Shown here: positions 1-11,243 of the stretch, piece after piece
How positions within the stretch are numbered: the first letter of the stretch is position 1
Layout: each line of letters opens with the position of its first letter
Assembly (NCBI GenBank): GCA_030847615.1
Contig: JAUMIR010000001.1
Coordinates: 163,715,001-163,779,000 of the forward strand
DNA length: 64,000 bases
From: Gambelia wislizenii
Lineage: Eukaryota > Chordata > Lepidosauria > Squamata > Crotaphytidae
Direction of reading: 5' to 3'
Position numbers and translations under genes: made by a program
The notes under the pieces: model-generated
What the model was told of the DNA's origin: nothing
What the model saw: only the letters and a program-made list of their open reading frames with translations
Databases searched by the model: none

Positions 1-518
1 TTTTTTACCATAAACATATGCTAGGGAATGAAGAAAAAACAACAACCCACCCTTGTCCACTCCATAAAAAGACATCCTAACATATGTACAAGACATGTTG
101 CTGTTCATACAGAGTATTCTTTCCTATTGCATCTTGCTAGAAACATGACATTCCTTTTTAAGAGTTGCAGCCATATTGGTCCAATTTTATTAGTCCAATT
201 TTCATCGGCATCTGTTGCCTGTTTCTTTCTGAAGGCTTGTTCTCTCCTTCAGCTTCTTGAATCTTCTGAAGCCAATGTATGGGATGGACTACCCTGTCCT
301 CCTCCAGGGCCACCTGAGAGGGTTGGGGGCCCTGCAACAATGTCAGAAATGGAGTGCCATCTGTGTATTTTTGTGTGCATGTGTGTGCATGCACACGTGT
401 TACTGTAGGATTTCTGGCGTGGAAATAAAGGAAATAAATGACCAAAAATTAAATAGCATAAAAATACTAAAGCACAAAAGACAGGAACAGAAAAAAGGAA
501 GGAGTAAGTAGGAGAGGA

Positions 519-783
519 GAGTCAGTGTGGTGTTGAGGGTTGAACTAGGAGAGTCAGTGTGGTTTGAGGGTTGAACTAGGACTCCGGGAGACTGGGGTTT
601 GAATCCCTCCCTGCTCAGCCATGGAAGCCAACTGGATGACCTTGGGCAAGTCATACACTCTCAGGCTCAGAGGAAGACAAAGGCAAACCCCCTCTAAACA
701 AATCTTGCTGAGATTTGTCTCCATGTCAACATTAGGGTCACCGTGAGTTGGAAACAACTTGAAGGCATGGTGCAACAACAACA
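519..783 (+). mobile_element. tRNA-derived SINE with duplicated head, CAACAA tail
   Basis: The copy is bounded by a 13-bp target duplication, AAGTAGGAGAGGA (506-518 and 784-796). Pol III B-box-like GGGTTTGAATCC, then a MIR/CORE-like TGACCTTGGGCAAGTCA, then the GAAACAACTTGAAGGCA 3' segment and a (CAA)n tail. The first about 32 bp (GAGTCAGTGTGGT…GAACTAG) occur twice in tandem. Confidence 0.85.
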
Positions 784-854
784 AAGTAGGAGAGGAATGT
801 GTTGTCAAAGCTGTGACTGCAATGTCCAGTTGAGTGGGAGTGGAAAGTTGAGGC

Positions 855-1115
855 AAGCCCACACTCCCCAGCTGTCCCAATTTGGCAGGGTCTGTCTCAA
901 TTAGTCCTCTGTCACCACCACCCCTTTTCAGTGGCTTTTATAATGTCCCCTTTCTCTCTCCTTCTCACACATTCTCCCTTTGCCCTCAGCTTGCTTCAAC
1001 TGGTACAGATGGAGTTCAAAAGGCAGAAGCAGTTTGTATTAAATTAACTCAGTGAGGGAAGAGGAGAGGGAGAGACGGCTCAGGCTAAAGAAAAATGCTG
1101 CAGCCTTTCCTTGCT
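855..1115. mobile_element. Truncated copy of the CATACCCTCCAAC MITE family
   Basis: The internal sequence matches the complete copy at 26267-26621: CCTCTGTCACC/CCTCTGTTGCC, a CT-rich run, then CTCAGCTT(G/A)CTTCAA. The terminal repeats are eroded. Confidence 0.5.
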
Positions 1116-1409
1116 TGGGATGGAATGTGCTAATTCTCCTGGATGCACCTGGTAGTGAGTCATACACTAATACACTTGAGTGACCGGAACACCCAATACT
1201 TTGCAAATGGTTTTCCTTCACACCTCTTCCATCCACAAAATGAAGGCTGCCTGAAATCCATCAGTCTTAATGTTCCAACCATTAACAGCAATCAATGAAG
1301 TCAAAGATTCCATTATCTTACTGTGGGAAACTCACTCAATTATTATTTTCCACTCAAAACACCCCTTAAGGATAAGTACTGAGTAAAAATTTTACCCCAA
1401 AACATAGCC

Positions 1410-1828
1410 AAAGTGTGCTCAGTCTTCCAGACGCCATTACTCTGCTGGTTTGCTGGATCACCCAGTGTGCATAGCCATACTTCTTTGCTGCACGAATCTC
1501 TGCTTGTCGGACAGGTATAGTATCACCTACCATCCCAAACTCTATTCCTCTATCCCAATACTTTCTACTTTTTTCGATAGCCTTGTGTGATTGCTTGAAG
1601 CTTGAGTGTACATGTGAGTGGTTCAGTGATTACATCTCAAATAAAACCATTTTATTTTATTTCCTGGCTTGGAGTCTTGTCAGTGAGTACTGGGGTACAT
1701 AGTCTAAAGGTCCCGTAGTTACCCAGCCTCTTGCAGCTTAATTTGAGCTAATTAAAATTCCCCAATAAAATATTAGTGTTTGAATGACATGACTGGGTTG
1801 CCACGAACCCCATGCAATTCAGGTAACA
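1410..1828 (+). mobile_element. LTR fragment (3' part) followed by primer-site-like sequence
   Basis: This is an inverted match to part of the solo LTR at 6343-7249 (shared GGACAGGTATAGTA, TTACCCAGCCTCT, AATAAAACCATTTT). It ends in GGTAACA at 1828. One base later, 1830-1843 reads TGGTGGCAGCGGGG, which begins TGG as a tRNA primer-binding site would. The element family was not determined and no coding part is present. Confidence 0.6.
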
Positions 1829-2559
1829 ATGGTGGCAGCGGGGGGATATTCTGGAGTTATAGTCCCAAACAGTAATTTTTTCCAGCACTGCCAAAACCAC
1901 CAATCCCGTGCTTTAGATCTGCATCGCTTTGGCAATTAAGACGCGTAAAAGAAAGTAAGCCAGGTTTGGTTGATCCTAATAAAGGTATTGCTTGTTTGCA
2001 GAAGTGCAGATCACAAGAGCAAAGAGACCTCAACATGGCGCTAACTAGATGAATACTGTAGTTTCCTTGCCTTTTGCTTCCTGTGTCACAAAGCAAAGCA
2101 TGACAGATCTCAAAGCTATGACTTCAAAAGGCTAGAAGTGTATTTTTTTTCCAAATTGCTGTCACCACAGGAGTGTTTCTAGCAAACTACCAGACAAGTT
2201 AACTGGTCCACAATGCTTTCCTAGCTTCTGAAATGTCTAATCCTCAATATTCTGAAAGCTTTGCCATTCCTCAATTGTCAATATAAAAGTGACAGCATTT
2301 ACTGCGATTTAAGAGCATCATGCATTTGTTAACTGTTCTCTTTTTTCTTGAACAGTTTTTAATGGCTGTTACTCTACTCACAGTAATGCCTTTTCTTGTT
2401 GCAATATGGCAAGAAAGTGCTGATGTCATCTTCCACAGTAAACACAACATGTTAATAACATACACAGCTGTTAGCTCTTGTTTCTAGCTCACTGCCTTGT
2501 TCTTCAACTTTTCTATCAAAATACTCTCTATCCTTGCCATACCTTGTACAGAAAGGCTC

Positions 2560-3540
2560 TTCTTGTTGTTGATAACTGCCCTCGAGTCAACTTCGACTCA
2601 TGGCAGCCCTATGAATGAGACATCTCCAAGACCCTCTATCCTCAACCACTCTGCTCAGGCCCTGCAGGCTCAGGACTGTGGCTTCCTTGACTGAGGACTT
2701 TTTCAGATGTGAACTTACTGTGCAAGAAGGCTCGTAACAGGCACGACGCTGCTGCATGGCAGGGGGCCTGTTTCGTACGATGCCGTCCCCCTGCCAAAAT
2801 CAACTGTGGCACTTCCGCAAGAGACTGGAGGCAGCCGCGCCATATTTGGCCATTTTTTTATTCACGTAAATTGCCTGTGAATAAAAAATGGCCAAATGTG
2901 GCGCAGCTGCCTCCGATCTCTCGTGGCAGGGGGACGGCGTCGTACGAAACAGGCCCCCTGCTGCGCAGCAGCCTCATGCCTGTTATGAGCCTTCTTACGT
3001 GGTAAGTTCACGTCTGAAAAAGTCCTGAGTCTATCCATCTAGTAAGTGTCCTTCCTATATTCTACTGCCTTCTATCTTACCCAGCATTATTGTCTTTTCT
3101 AGTGAGTCAGGCCTTCTCGTTATACATCTGAAGTACAACAATCTCATCTTGGCTTTGAGGGATAGCTCTGGTTTGATTTGTTCTAGGATGCATTTATTGG
3201 TCTTTTTGGCAGTCCACAGCATTCATAGCACTCTTCTCCAGCACCACATCTCAAATGAGTTGATTTTCTTTCCATCAGATTTCTTCACTATCCAGCAATC
3301 ACTTCCATACATGGTGATGGAAAATACAATGGCTTGTACAATCCTAACTTTAGTGTTCAGTTTTATATCCTTGCACTTTAGGATTTTCTCTTGTTCTTTC
3401 ATGTCTGCCCTTTCCATTCCTAATCTTCTGATTTCTTGTCTGCCATCTCCATTCTAATCAATGATTGATCCCAGATGTGGGAAATCTTTAACTATATCAA
3501 TTTCCTCGTTGTCTGTACAGAATTTATGTAGAATTTACTA
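2560..3540 (-). mobile_element. BovB-like (RTE) LINE, 3' portion, split by a palindromic insertion
   Basis: On the minus strand 3223-3417 encodes a reverse-transcriptase C-terminal remnant with VRIVQAIVF, MYGSDCW and FEMWCWRRVL, the conserved tail of BovB/RTE polymerases. The low-coordinate end carries the ACTCATGGCAGCCCTATGAATG segment typical of the 3' end. The copy is interrupted by 2695-3025; the flanks resume in register. Confidence 0.75.
2695..3025. mobile_element. Palindromic (foldback) MITE, about 331 bp, inside BovB
   Basis: The two halves are near-perfect inverted repeats around about 2870. Ends are GGACTTTTTCAGA…TCTGAAAAAGTCC, flanked by TGA (2692-2694, 3026-3028); equally read as CTGAG duplications. 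The 3-bp TNA target and the termini fit a PIF/Harbinger-like non-autonomous element. Confidence 0.75.
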
Positions 3541-3661
3541 GGCTCTACCTAGTAAGAAAATTTCTGCAGGGACCCACAGTGCCCCTTAGGGGAACATTAT
3601 CTTCCCAGTGATAGCTGGTGGCTTTCATGCCAGTGAGATGGTAAACCTCTTCTGGATTTTA

Positions 3662-3775
3662 GATGTTGTTGTTGTTTGGTGTCTTCAAGTCATTTCTGAG
3701 TTAATGGCGATCCTAAGAGGCTTTCTCTGCAAGATTTGTTTAGAAGGGGTTGGATGGTGGATCCTCGACTGAAAG
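3662..3775 (-). mobile_element. SINE 3' fragment
   Basis: GTTGTTGTTG…GTGTCTTCAAGTCATTTCTG is the inverted 3' end of the CAACAA SINE/LINE tail. Confidence 0.6.
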
Positions 3776-4119
3776 ACATTCCTTGAAAGCCTGCCCCCTC
3801 CGCGGCCTGACCAATCACAATCCAGCTCTGCTATGTGCCCTTTATCTGAGATGGTTGCTGATTGATGAGACAACCAATATTACAGTTTTCCCCACACTTT
3901 TAAAGAAAACCCATGACAAATGGAAAGTCACAGACTTGGGAAGGGGTTGCCTCCCCTCCTTCCCAATAGCACATTTATGCCCTGATGAGTGTGAGGACCA
4001 ATAGGATTCATCCTGGTTTCTTCCTGGGTAATTTTTGCCGGGTAGATGGCCCCCAGGAGGCGCGTGGCCAAGCAACATCAGAGTGTGGTCAGGATGGCAA
4101 AAGTTATTAATGAGGATGA

Positions 4120-4334
4120 TTAATTCCTTGCGCTGCATAATTACTTCCCAGGCGTGTCTGCGTTTGGAAAATTTCTAAGACCTCTTCTTAGGTTTTGAGC
4201 AAACCTCCATTAGTCCCTATAGTTGGGCTGTCCTGGTCTACTCCTAAACATGTGAAACATCAGTATAAGCCAAATTATGAAATATTGCCAATTGATGAAT
4301 TATTGGAGGGGAGGGGGTGTCAGGGCAGGTAACA
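4120..4334 (-). mobile_element. LTR fragment (5' part), same family
   Basis: It matches 7040-7249 (TGCATAATTACT, CAATTGATGAATTATTG, GGTGTCAGGGCAGGTAACA). The outer LTR end is at 4334. Similarity fades below about 4120. Confidence 0.6.
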
Positions 4335-4434
4335 ACATAATCAATGTTGGATAGTGATTATGGCATTTATCATCCCAAACGGTAACCTTTCCAAGTTATG
4401 GTTTTTAGTAGCTAGCTGTAATGCTGTTGAGATA

Positions 4435-4663
4435 AGTGGGCTCTTGGTATCCACCGGAGTTTGGTTCCAGGACCTCCCATGGATACTAAAATCCATGGAT
4501 GCTCAAGTTCCATTATATACAATGGGTGGTAAAATGATGTCCCTTATATAAAATGGCAAAATCAAGGTTTGTGTTTTGAATTATTATTATTTTTAAAAAT
4601 ATTTTCAATCTGTGGATAGTTGAATTCGTGGATGCAGAATCCGTGGCTACAGAGGGCCATCTG
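4435..4663. mobile_element. pogo/Tigger2-like MITE
   Basis: Ends GTGGGCTCTTGGTATCC…CAGAGGGCCATCTG, flanked by TA on both sides, as in Tc1/mariner-pogo elements. Terminal sequence resembles mammalian Tigger2/MER2. Confidence 0.75.
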
Positions 4664-5416
4664 TACTATATAACTTGGATCTCTGCTGTTCGATATAAAA
4701 ACAGAAGATGCTCCTGGTAAATCCAGCTGGATTCTCTGCTCCAGTGCATCCAGAGGTTGGATCAAACTACAGACACTCCAACTTCCCTCCCATGAGCTGT
4801 TGTATTTGGCAGCTGTTTCCATATTACTAAAAGCAGGGAATAGGAGAATGGATTATTATTCTTACCACTGCACCTTTAAGCCAACCATTAGAAATCAGAT
4901 GTTAGCTAAAGCCAGCTATGTTTGATTGACGTGTGTCTGTCTGTCAGGTTCCTATTTATATATAAGTTCAAAAACCCTGCTTCCTTATCTGATTTTACAA
5001 GTATTTCTGATGTCACAACATTATCTGATTTGGCCTGCTTCCTGAAGAGTTTTAGTGGATATATCTTACACTAGATGAAAGAAAATAAGATTAGCTTTGT
5101 CCTCCTCTGACATCTTCCTCATCAGCAAATTCCATGGAAAGATTTCTTTCTGATCTCTTGTAAAACGAATATAGAAGTCATGTCATTAAAAGTGCATGTG
5201 TTGCTAATTATTGTAAACTGAAGAACGTTTGCCTAGAAAAACAAATGTTTAAGTAAATAATTGGAACCTAAATTGAGAAGAAAATCTACTGCCTTGAAGA
5301 GTTCTGAAAAAGTTTCTTCATGTTAATGAAAAAAACATGGGTATGGACTTCTTTAAACATAAATCTACCTGATGTATAAACCCTGCATGGAGGACTGCTA
5401 TAAAATTTTATACTTA

Positions 5417-5745
5417 GGAGATTTTCAGACATGATTTTCGGCAGGATATATTCCAAAACAGTTTCGTTGCTGCCTCATGGCAGGGGAGCAGTTTCGGACG
5501 CCGCCGTTCCTCTGCCAAACCCCTCTGTGTCACTTCCGTGACAGAATGGAGGAAGCCGCGTCATATTTCATTCACAATTGTTGCCCGTGAGTGAAATATG
5601 ACGCGGCTTCCTCCATTCTGTCACGGAAGTGACACAGAGGGGTTCGGCAGAGGAATGGCGTTGTCCGAAACTGCTCCCCTGCTGTGCGACAGCAACGGAG
5701 CTGTTTTGGAATATATCATGCCGAAAAACGCGTCTGAAAATCTCC
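5417..5745. mobile_element. Palindromic MITE, about 329 bp
   Basis: Ends GGAGATTTTCAGAC…GTCTGAAAATCTCC, with a complete inverted repeat around about 5580. The arms share TCACTTCCG(T)GA and GGAGG(A/C)AGCCGCG with the 2695 copy. No clear target duplication. Confidence 0.75.
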
Positions 5746-6342
5746 CCAAATGCACACTTCAGTGGCTTTCAGTGGTTTATTTGTACAAGACAGTGATGTT
5801 AATACAACATGTCAAAAGGTGTGTATTAGAATTTGGAAGCATGGGGGCAGGAGATAGCGTGCCAAATTTTACCATTCCACTCCTTTTTCTCCAAAGGGAC
5901 TGACAGAAATTCAGTAATGTGAATTTCTCTTCCTTTGATACTCTCATGGATGGAATGCTTCTCTTCCTTTAGTTTCCATACCAAAGCAGAAGGCCTATAA
6001 GAAAATTTATTAAATTGAGGCTGTAACTACCATCTCTGGCTCCTGCATTTTTTGAGTAAACATGCCTTGTTTACTGTTGGTGTAGTTTGGTTTGTGTCTG
6101 ACTCCACCACAGTTAACATCTAGCTCAGGTTAGGGTATAATCTCAATGTTGTTTGATGACTGTTTGCATGATCCTTGACCATTCATTGGTAGCTGGGCCT
6201 GATGGAAGCTGGAGTCCATGAATGCCTAAAGAGACAGAGGTATTCATGATCCACTAGATGTACATTCTCCATTTGTCCACATATGTCCATTCCCGATTCT
6301 AGGTGTTGAGTTTTTTTCAGTCATTAATTTGTAGTATTGTTA

Positions 6343-7249
6343 TGTTACCCGAATTACTGGGGGGTCCATGAAGAACCCCCTTGTGTCTAGATATTAATAT
6401 GGGGAAATTTAATTAGTTCAATATGGCAGCGAGAGGCTGGGTAACTATGGGAAATTTTGACCTATGTATACTGGTACTAACTAACGAGACTCACAGCCAG
6501 GAAATAAGATAAAAATGGTTTTTATTGAAAAATAATCTTGGAAGCATTCACACCAACATTCAGGCTTCAAGAAATCACACAAGGCTAGCGAAGAATAGGA
6601 GGAAGTATTGGGGTAAAAGAATAGAGTTCAGGATGATGGGCTATACTATACCTGTCCGAAGAGCAGAAATTTGTGCAGAGAAGTACAGAGCTATGTGCAC
6701 TGAGTGACACAGCAAATCAACAGAGTGACAGCCTCTGGGAAACAGCATACTTTGGCTGTAGTTTGGGGTGATATTTAGGGTGTTGTGAGTGGAATACAAT
6801 GTTAGATGGAGTTTCCCACAGTTAGCCAATGGAAGCTCCAGCTATGTTAACGATCACTAATGGCTGAGGAATAAAAACTGATGGGCATCAGGCAACCTTT
6901 GTTTTGTGAATGGGAGAGATCCGAAGGAAAACCAGTTTGCAGAGTAATGAGTTTTCCAGCCACTTGATTGAATTAGTGAATGACTCACTTCCAGGTATGC
7001 CCAGGAGAATTAGCACATTTCCACCCTAACTCCCCGGCCAAGGGGGGTCTGCATAATTACTACTCAGGCATGTCTTTTAGGAATTTGGGATGGCCTCTTC
7101 CTTAGACTTTCTGAGTAAACATTGAATCCTTGTATTTGGGAGGTCTTTGTCTACTACCAACCATATGGAATGCCGATAAATAAGCTGATTGATGAAATAT
7201 AGCCAATTGATGAATTATTGAAAGGGAGAGGGTGTCAGGGCAGGTAACA
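6343..7249 (-). mobile_element. Solo LTR, 907 bp
   Basis: The ends are TGTTACC…GGTAACA, flanked by a 4-bp duplication GTTA (6339-6342, 7250-7253). The sense strand is minus, judged from AATAAAAACC (polyadenylation signal region) near the low-coordinate end and from the oriented fragment at 1410-1828. No internal genes are present, which fits LTR-LTR recombination of an old LTR retrotransposon or endogenous retrovirus. Confidence 0.7.
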
Positions 7250-7274
7250 GTTATTCTGATATCTTTTTTATATT

Positions 7275-7464
7275 GTAGCATAGTGGTTTGAGTGTTGGAC
7301 TGCAACTCTGGAGACCAGGGTTTGAGTCCCCACTTGGCCATGAAAGGCCACTGGGCAAATCACCTTGGGCAAATCGCAGACTCTCAGCCTCAGAAAACCC
7401 TGTGATAGGCTTGCCTCAGGGTCACCATAAGTCAGAAACAACTTGAAGGCACACAACAACAATA
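7275..7464 (+). mobile_element. tRNA-derived SINE with CAACAA tail
   Basis: B-box-like AGGGTTTGAGTCC, CACCTTGGGCAAAT, then GTCAGAAACAACTTGAAGGC and ACACAACAACAA. Confidence 0.75.
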
Positions 7465-8285
7465 TATATTTGAATTATTTATTATTGGTTTAAGCTGTTT
7501 ACTGGCAATAAGACAGAAAAATAAGTGTTTTATTTGGGATTAACACTTTTTTTATTTAAAGCTAATAAAACCTGGATTGTCTGCATGGACTGAAGAAACT
7601 AGGGAACTAGGGGTGTAACAGCAAGTAGAATTTACTGTCATGCAACCTGTATTCTTGCAATACCGTTCTTTTTACATCAAAGTCATCCATGCTTCCATTT
7701 CAGCTGAATTCTGAACAGATTTGCTAGGAGAGGGGCAGAAGAGGAAAAAACTGAAGCTGCACTAGTTATAAGTGTTTTTGTGTGCCAGGTTAACAAATTC
7801 CTTTTGTTTGTTTTTCCCCTCATACTACAGTACTTGCTTTTCTTTTCTGTACAAATATTTCAAATATCTGGTTTGCTGTATTCATGTCCCTCTTATGGTT
7901 TGTTACACGATTATTGTCGTCTGCTCAAATTTAGAAGATCATAACTAGATAATGGAGAATCCTTGCACAACTTGGTGAACCAGGGAAATCTACATGAATG
8001 AGTAGCATTCATGCGCACATTGCTTAATTGCTACCATGTAGCTGAACAAGTTACAGTGCTTCACTCCATGATTGGTTTATTGTGTTGGATGACAGAGGGC
8101 AGCTTCCCTGCTCTGGTTTGTTCCCTCCCAACAAACCAGAGAAAGGAGTCATGATTTCTCAGTCCCCAGAGTCATTTTGCACCACAGTCATTAGGTCAGT
8201 TGGGTTCTTATGAGGTGCTTATGTTACTTGATTTGGGGAGGTGAAGAAAACCATAGAAAATCTCAGTCACATTCAGATCCAAGTA

Positions 8286-9254
8286 CAGTTGGCCCTCCGT
8301 ATCCACACATTCCGCATCTACAGATTCCATCATCCACGGCTTGAAAATATATTTTTTAAAAAAACCAAGAAGCAAACCTTTTTTTTTTTTTGCCATTTTA
8401 TATAAGGGACACCATTTTACTATGCCATTGTATATAATGGGACTTGAGAATTCACATATTTTAGGTCCTGTCTGCATGGCAAAATAAATACGAATGGCAT
8501 GCGAAAGATCAGCAATCTGTTCACACAGCTGTTCATATTTATACGTGTCATTTGGGGAGGGGGAGGACAAACTCACCTTAAAATCTGTGAGTGGCTCATT
8601 TGCTTCCTTTGCCGGATAAATCTCTGCATGCTCGAATTGTGCCACTGTGTGTACAGCCATGGTCGCACAGATTTGAACGGGCAGCCTTTTGATTGGATGA
8701 TCCAGCACGGGCAGCGGGGCTTGCAGAGGGGAGAATCAGGGGTGGCCGCCATTTTTTAAAAAGATCCATGCCGCAGCCGCTGTCCTCCTCCTCCACCCTC
8801 CGTCTCCTCCATCCAGTCCCCTTCCCAGCCCCACTGCCACTACTTCTGTCCTCCTCCTCCCTCCCAGGGGAGGCAGAGGGAGGCAGAATGGCCGGCTCGG
8901 CATGGCTGAAGGAGGAAGGAGGACCGCAGCACAGCCCCACCACCAACCCCAAGAGCAGCAGCTCCTGGAGGAGGCAGGAAGGAAGGACGAGGAAGGATGA
9001 AGAGGAGGAGGAGGAGGAGGTCAGTGAGGAGGGCAGCTGGCAGAATCCCCAGACAGCATGGCGGCACACTAACCAGCTGGACTGGGGTCATGCGGAGTTT
9101 AAGGGGGACTGGAAAAACCGTGTAGGCAGTTCGCATCTGTGTGACTGCCTGCCTGTTCATGTCTGTCTGTATTTTTCCCCTCTCGTGTAGATGAGGCCTT
9201 AGTATCCACGGGGTGTCCTGGAATTAAACCCCAGCAGATACCAAGGGCCCACTG
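8286..9254. mobile_element. pogo/Tigger2-like MITE, split by the 8464-9198 element
   Basis: CAGTTGGCCCTCCGTATCC… left end and …AAGGGCCCACTG right end, flanked by TA (8284-8285, 9255-9256). The outer copy is about 234 bp without the insertion. Confidence 0.75.
8464..9198. mobile_element. Harbinger-like element with GC-rich interior, inserted in a Tigger-like element
   Basis: Ends GGTCCTGTCTGCATG…GTGTAGATGAGGCC, with TTA duplications (8461-8463, 9199-9201). It shares its left terminus with the element at 39227. The interior, 8680-9070, is GC-rich with strong strand asymmetry (CCTCCTCC then GAGGAGGAGG), which creates several overlapping open frames that are not genes. Confidence 0.7.
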
Positions 9255-9649
9255 TACTCATTCCTGACAGGAAGGCAGCCCTGAAGTACTTGAGAAAACT
9301 GAACTGGTCTTCTGGCAGGCTGGGTGGGATAGTCTGTTTAGGCTTTCACTGTAGCAATTGACATTAAGTGCCTGTGCTTGACTATTGTTCAGAAAGAAAT
9401 AATCCTGTTAAAAACCCATACCTGATCATCAGTGCATAGTGAAGATGATGTAGGACTGAAAACAGAAACAACCACCTAGGAGCAGGACAATTCCATCCAT
9501 CTGTGGGAGGCCTCTGATCCAGCAGTTTTTGATTGGCTGAACAGGGAAGATGTCAATCTTCACCTGTCCCTTCCAGGAAGTTTTCTGTTTCTTCCTACAT
9601 CTGCTCTGGAAGATTGGTGGGACCATCTGGAACCAAAGGGTCCTCATAG

Positions 9650-10010
9650 GTAAATGGGGCTGTATTTATTAGGGAGATAGGAGAGGGACTGAAGGACATT
9701 GGCCATTTTGGAGTTTCGCGTTAGTGAGCATGTGCTTTTTTGGTGCATTGACACAACCAAACAGCTTTTAAAAGCAGAAGGTCGCACTTGCACTCCTTTG
9801 ATGTACAGTTTAAAAAAATACTGTGCAGCTGTGACAATCTATGGAGAATAATTAACGTGAGTAATTCACTCTGAGCCTTGATTCACAGGCATGACTGCAT
9901 GTGCACCTCAAACACACATAGCTTCACATACCAGCAATTTTGCCAAAGGACTGTGGAGACAAATGAATGTTGCTGCAAATTTGCATTAATGCGCAGCAAT
10001 CAGCGTTATA
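9650..10010. mobile_element. Copy of the CTTGTCTATAC MITE family (inverted, partial)
   Basis: The inverse of this segment follows the 10590-11243 copy (CATTTGTCTCCAC, GGCAAAATTGC, GAATTACTC). Confidence 0.5.
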
Positions 10011-10589
10011 TCTTCAAGTCCTTTCCCAGTTCACTTCCTGTTTTAAATAAGGTCTCTCCTGATCCTCAAGTGGACTTGTGGGGAGAGGGCATAGCAAAAA
10101 TACCCCCCCAATTTGTCCCTGGGGACCACATGCAGCCCATAGGCTGCACTTTGTTCACCCTTTCTTTAATGATTGTGTAGAAGAAGGAATTTTGGCAGGT
10201 GTTGCTTGTTAGTTGTATTACAAGAAACATTCTACAAAGTATTAAAGGTACAGGAGTCATCTCCCGTTTTCAAGCTTGCAACCCTAATCACAACAGAAAA
10301 CGGGGTGTGTAGGGTGTGGAAAAGCACCATAGTATTGTAAACTATAGTAGTACATACAGAAGGCAAACAGCCCTCTGTCTGAAGGCATCCTCTGTGTCCC
10401 AGTCCAAGACCAGTTTACATAAAGGGTCCTAAGAGGGGAGAACAGGGGCCTTAAAATTGTCCTAGACTGAGCAGGCCTAGTACTTAATCTGATCTTCTTA
10501 TTGTAATGGATTTAGTAATCCAAATTATCAAATGCAAATTTTATGCAACATCTCCATCCTCTTTTCCAAGCTGAGCATGTAGCATCTGA

Positions 10590-11243
10590 AGTGTTGTCTA
10601 TACAAAGGGGAAAATGTGGATTGATGTGCACTAATGCCAATTCGAAGCAGCTTTGACTTGTCTTAACTGTTTTTTTGGCAAAATTGCAGGCATGTGAAGC
10701 TACCCACTTTTGCTGTCCCAATGGGCATGCCTGCGAATCAAGATGGTGGGTGTGAGTGAATTACTTGCATTGTTATTGTCGTCAGTTGCTGCTGCCAAAC
10801 AATTTTTTTTTAAAAAAAAGCATATCTAAGGTGCAAAAGTGCAATATTTTGCCTAAACAAATTAAAAAAAAAAGGGGGGGAAGGCTGTTTTGTCACCTCA
10901 GCACACGATCGCTAAGATGAAAATCCAATGTGGTGGTTCCGGGTACTTGCCTTGTTAGCAAGCTCCTCCCTCTGTGCATATCTGACCAATCTGCTTTCCA
11001 CATCCGCTTTTATTGGGAATGCAAATGAATGCGAATTGGATTGTCCCAGCAAGTGGGAATGTGGATTCCCCATGGAGCTTTATAAAAACTTTGGGAAAAG
11101 CCACGAAGGCTTTTCCTTTGGAGTTTGGGTAGATTTGGCTCCTCTCCTTCCGAATATAGCAGATTGATGTGGGATGGCATTTAGACAAATCATATTCTCC
11201 TTTAATTCTATGAGGAGTATTTTTGTCGTTGAGAAAACCCCTT
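10590..11243. mobile_element. Copy of the CTTGTCTATAC MITE family
   Basis: Starts near GTTGTCTATACAAAGGGG and ends in the conserved GAGTATTTTTGTCGTTGAG. Shared interior: AATGTGGATTGATG, AATGCCAATTC, TCAAGATGGTGGG, GTGAGTGAATTAC, CAATCTGCTTTCCAC. Confidence 0.6.

Noticed and set aside
8208..8708. 166-codon minus-strand ORF
   Set aside because: It crosses the junction between a Tigger-like element and the inserted Harbinger-like element, so it cannot be an old gene.
8596..9190. Overlapping 157- and 165-codon ORFs as a gene
   Set aside because: They come from CCT/GAG-rich tracts inside a transposon with TTA duplications; both strands are equally open.
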